This document shows positions 6,372 to 8,650 of a stretch of 8,650 bases of DNA, piece after piece; position 1 is the first letter of the stretch, and every line of letters begins with the position of its first letter. The stretch is from Candidatus Gastranaerophilales bacterium (GTDB taxonomy: Bacteria; Cyanobacteriota; Vampirovibrionia; Gastranaerophilales; CAJFVJ01). The notes beneath the pieces were generated by a model. The model searched no databases, was not told the DNA's origin, and saw only the letters and a list, made by a program, of their open reading frames with translations. Made by a program: the position numbers and the translations under genes. Location of the stretch: positions 1 through 8,650 of the forward strand of contig JAQUTS010000071.1 of assembly GCA_028694275.1 (NCBI GenBank), written 5' to 3'.

Positions 6372-8162
6372 TTATCTTAGTTTTACCCAAGAAGCTTTTC
6401 TCATTCTGACGTTTTGCGGTGTGATTTCGACGAGTTCATCTTCTGTTATGTACTCAAGGCAATCCTCAAGGCTCATAATTCTGGCAGATTGCAATGTCAC
6501 CATCACATCAGCCCCTGATGAGCGCATATTTGTAAGTTGTTTTTTCTTGCAAACATTTACCAAAAGATCCGTTGGGCGGTTGTGTTCGCCTACTATCATT
6601 CCGCGGTACACTTTTGTTTTTGGATTCAAGAAGAACACTCCTCTATCTTCAAATTGGTGAAGTGCATATGGAACAGCTTCTCCGTCTTCGTGCGCGATTA
6701 GTGATCCGTTTCTTTGTTTTTGGATTTCACCCGCTACAGGTTTGTATTGATCAAATACGTGATACATGATGCCATCGCCTTTTGTCATACGGATGAAGTC
6801 ACTTCTGAATCCGATAAGGCCTCTTGCAGGGATAGAAAAACTGATATTTGTTCTGATGCCGTTTGCTTGCATATCTTTCAATTCACCTTTTCTTTGGGCA
6901 AGTTTTTCGATACAGCTTCCTGCATAATCAGAAGGAACATCAACAACAAGGTTTTCATAAGGTTCGCACTGAACGCCGTCTACTTCTTTAAAAATTACTT
7001 CAGGCTTAGATACCTGAAACTCATACCCCTCGCGGCGCATAGTTTCGATTAAGATACCAAGGTGAAGTTCGCCTCTGCCTGAAACTTTGAAAACATCTGT
7101 GTTCTCTGTGTCTTCAACACGAAGGCTGACGTTTTTTTCGAGTTCTTGGTAAAGTCTTTTTCTTATTTGGCGAGAAGTTACGAATTTTCCTTCCAAGCCT
7201 GAGAATGGTGAATCGTTAACAGAAAAATTCATCTGCAAAGTAGGCTCATCAATATTGATAAGCGGTAATGCTTGAGGATCTTCTGTGCTTGATATTGTTT
7301 CACCGATTTGTACATCAGGGAATCCGCAGATACCTACGATATCACCGGCTTGTGCTGATTGGATATCAATTCTGCCTAAACCGTCAAAGCCGATAAGTTT
7401 GGCAACTTTTCCGCGTTGGTTTTTGCCTTCGCGAGTAATAAGTGTCACTTGTTGGGCTGATTCGATAGTACCGTTTACGATACGTCCGATGGCTATTCTG
7501 CCTACATATTCATTGTAATCAAGTGTTGTTACATGGAACTGAAGGTTATCATCGGGGTTTCCTTTTGGAGGTTTGATTTCGTTTATGATAGTCTCAAATA
7601 GTGGTTTTAGGTTGTCTGATTCGTCATCCATTTCTTTTTTTGCAATACCGCTTACACCGCTTGCGTATATGACAGGGAAATCAAGCAGATATTGATTGTC
7701 TGTAAGTTCTAAGAAGAGTTCAAAAACTTGATCCAGAGCTCTGTGTGGCTCTGCACCTTGTCTGTCGATTTTGTTAATAACAACAACTATTCTGATGCCA
7801 AGCTCAAGAGCTTTTGACAGTACAAAACGAGTTTGCGGCATAGGGCCTTCTGCTGCATCTACAATAAGCAAGGCTCCATCCACCATGCCAAGGACGCGTT
7901 CAACTTCTCCGCCAAAGTCCGCGTGCCCGGGGGTGTCTACTACGTTGATACGATGATCTTCGTAGTTTATGCAGATGTTTTTAGAAAGAATTGTGATTCC
8001 TCTTTCTCTTTCGATGTCGTTTGAATCAAGTACACAAGTCTGAACGACCTCGTTTTCGCGGAAAACTCCGCTTTGTTTAAGCATGCCGTCAACAAGAGTA
8101 GTCTTTCCATGGTCGACGTGCGCAATTATAGCTATATTTCTCAGCTTCTCTATTGAATTCAT
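6372..8162 (-). CDS. typA: Translational GTPase TypA/BipA
   Basis: A ribosome-associated GTPase related to EF-G and LepA, linked in other bacteria to 50S ribosome assembly and to cold and stress growth. The 596 residues are close to the usual ~600. G motifs: AHVDHGKT (14-21), ERERGITI (51-58), DTPGH (76-80), NKID (130-133) and ASG (167-169). A beta-barrel domain follows at roughly 208-295, then EF-G-like domains with SGRGELHLGILIE (361-373), and the TypA-specific C-terminal domain from about 480, ending in a basic tail (VRMRKASWVKLR). The ATG is supported by GAGGT at 8175-8171, 8 nt upstream on the - strand. It converges on the second chrA with a 5-bp gap and diverges from the unknown gene at 8432. 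LepA and EF-G are excluded by length and C-terminus. Confidence 0.98.
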   Translation of the reverse strand: MNSIEKLRNIAIIAHVDHGKTTLVDGMLKQSGVFRENEVVQTCVLDSNDIERERGITILSKNICINYEDHRINVVDTPGHADFGGEVERVLGMVDGALLIVDAAEGPMPQTRFVLSKALELGIRIVVVINKIDRQGAEPHRALDQVFELFLELTDNQYLLDFPVIYASGVSGIAKKEMDDESDNLKPLFETIINEIKPPKGNPDDNLQFHVTTLDYNEYVGRIAIGRIVNGTIESAQQVTLITREGKNQRGKVAKLIGFDGLGRIDIQSAQAGDIVGICGFPDVQIGETISSTEDPQALPLINIDEPTLQMNFSVNDSPFSGLEGKFVTSRQIRKRLYQELEKNVSLRVEDTENTDVFKVSGRGELHLGILIETMRREGYEFQVSKPEVIFKEVDGVQCEPYENLVVDVPSDYAGSCIEKLAQRKGELKDMQANGIRTNISFSIPARGLIGFRSDFIRMTKGDGIMYHVFDQYKPVAGEIQKQRNGSLIAHEDGEAVPYALHQFEDRGVFFLNPKTKVYRGMIVGEHNRPTDLLVNVCKKKQLTNMRSSGADVMVTLQSARIMSLEDCLEYITEDELVEITPQNVRMRKASWVKLR

Positions 8163-8187
8163 TATTTTTTACCTCATGATCTTCTTA

Positions 8188-8193
8188 ACTATA
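8188..8193 (-). promoter_or_regulatory. Possible -10 box for typA
   Basis: On the - strand TATAGT (8193-8188) matches five of six -10 bases and would start transcription near 8181, giving a leader of about 19 nt with the Shine-Dalgarno site inside. The sequence 17 bp further upstream (TTTCTG) is a poor -35 box, so the call is tentative. Confidence 0.3.
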
Positions 8194-8355
8194 CTTTATC
8201 AAAGAGATGACAGAAAAACCAATTTCTCTATCAGATAATGTATATGTTTTGTAAAGAAAAATTTATCATTTGTGGAAAACCTCTAAAATATCGTGATAAA
8301 AGCTCAAAAAACACACTTTGGAATTCAATATTTTAAAATTTTCACAGTCAAATTT

Positions 8356-8375
8356 AAAAAATTTGGCAATTTTTT
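8356..8375. repeat. Perfect 8-bp A/T palindrome upstream of the right-edge gene
   Basis: AAAAAATT (8356-8363) and AATTTTTT (8368-8375) are exact reverse complements around a TGGC spacer. It lies about 56 bp before the start codon, where an operator or an upstream A/T element of a promoter would be expected. In such AT-rich DNA chance is a real alternative. Confidence 0.5.
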
Positions 8376-8431
8376 GATTGATATAACGTTTATGTATTAG
8401 AGAGATAATTTTTTAGAGGAGCAATATATTT

Positions 8432-8650
8432 ATGGGTGGAAGCCAATCTGTAGGAGGAGTGACCGGAAAAGGCCATACTTCGTCTGTAAAAACAGTACAA
8501 AAAAAACAACAAACTAATACAGCAAATGTTCCTGTCGTGCAAAAGAAAAAACAAGAAGTAACCCAAGATCCTACAACAGGCACTTATGCAGCAGAAAAAA
8601 TCAATGATGTCGAAATAAAAATTCAGGAGCAAAGACTTAAATCAAAGAAG
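8432..8650 (+). CDS. Hypothetical Lys/Gln/Thr-rich hydrophilic protein (3' end outside window)
   Basis: I do not recognise this protein. An ATG at 8432 is preceded by a strong Shine-Dalgarno site AGGAG (8417-8421) at 10 nt, and the frame stays open for 73 codons to the window edge. The visible part starts with a Gly/Ser-rich segment (MGGSQSVGGVTGKGH), then a stretch rich in Lys, Gln and Thr with two similar VQKK-type units (residues about 22-27 and 35-40), then DPTTGTY (46-52) and a more helix-like charged segment (EKINDVEIKIQEQRLKSKK). There is no signal peptide or membrane segment in the visible part, so an intrinsically disordered cytoplasmic N-terminus is likely. An 80-codon frame on the opposite strand over the same bases is Cys/Phe-rich and lacks support, so I prefer the + strand. 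Function cannot be inferred. Confidence 0.72.
   Translation, partial: MGGSQSVGGVTGKGHTSSVKTVQKKQQTNTANVPVVQKKKQEVTQDPTTGTYAAEKINDVEIKIQEQRLKSKK

Larger units (their letters stand above)
8163..8431. other. 269-bp AT-rich divergent region between typA and the right-edge gene
   Basis: No gene is seen here. It must hold the promoters of typA (leftward) and of the gene at 8432 (rightward). It contains TTTATCA at 8195-8201 and 8262-8268 and its reverse complement TGATAAA at 8294-8300, plus a palindrome AAAAAATT-TGGC-AATTTTTT at 8356-8375. For the rightward gene, TATAAC (8382-8387) and GATAAT (8404-8409) are near-consensus -10 boxes, but neither has a well-placed -35 box. Confidence 0.65.

Noticed and set aside
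8271..8346. DnaA-box-like sites: TGTGGAAAA (8271-8279) and a near match ATTTTCACA (8338-8346)
   Set aside because: The relaxed consensus is common in AT-rich DNA, a similar match occurs at 3899-3907, and no dnaA, dnaN or other origin-linked gene is present, so an origin is not supported.
8390..8632. 80-codon frame on the - strand opposite the right-edge gene
   Set aside because: Cys/Phe/Tyr-rich translation typical of antisense to Lys/Gln codons, and an ORF-only signal. The + strand frame has a strong ribosome binding site.

Overview
This is an ordinary, gene-dense bacterial chromosomal window of moderately low GC content, with AT-rich intergenic stretches and standard-code genes carrying Shine-Dalgarno sites. 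The gene content is mostly housekeeping: mismatch repair, purine salvage, a translational GTPase and alanine dehydrogenase. TypA and Apt look somewhat like cyanobacterial versions. Together with the low GC this makes a non-photosynthetic relative of cyanobacteria (Melainabacteria/Vampirovibrionia) a reasonable guess, but the affiliation is tentative because no marker here is decisive. No tRNA, rRNA, CRISPR array, insertion sequence or prophage gene was seen.

Layout, + strand: the 3' 93% or so of mutS (1-2358, cut by the left edge); apt (2409-2930) behind its own probable promoter in the mutS tail; a YitT-family membrane protein whose GTG start overlaps the apt stop; then a 346-bp non-coding region rich in inverted repeats and A/T tracts. 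After it comes a tight three-gene unit: ald (4122-5255) and two short ChrA-family membrane proteins (5261-5809 and 5806-6366), with a 5-bp gap and an ATGA overlap. On the - strand typA (8162-6372) converges on this unit with only 5 bp between stop codons, and its likely intrinsic terminator lies inside the end of the second chrA gene. A 269-bp AT-rich divergent region separates typA from a + strand gene that starts at 8432, runs off the right edge and encodes an unrecognised Lys/Gln/Thr-rich hydrophilic protein.

How the genes work together: mutS, apt and yitT are probably neighbours rather than partners, although yitT should be translationally coupled to apt. The ald-chrA-chrA unit is the one arrangement suggesting a shared function, pairing a cytosolic NAD-dependent alanine/pyruvate enzyme with a probable heteromeric membrane transporter. 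No clearly new defence, mobile or biosynthetic system is visible. The points most worth a second look are the 53-bp inverted repeat with helically spaced A/T tracts before ald, the typA terminator embedded antisense in chrA, the ald-chrA linkage, and the unknown gene at the right edge.
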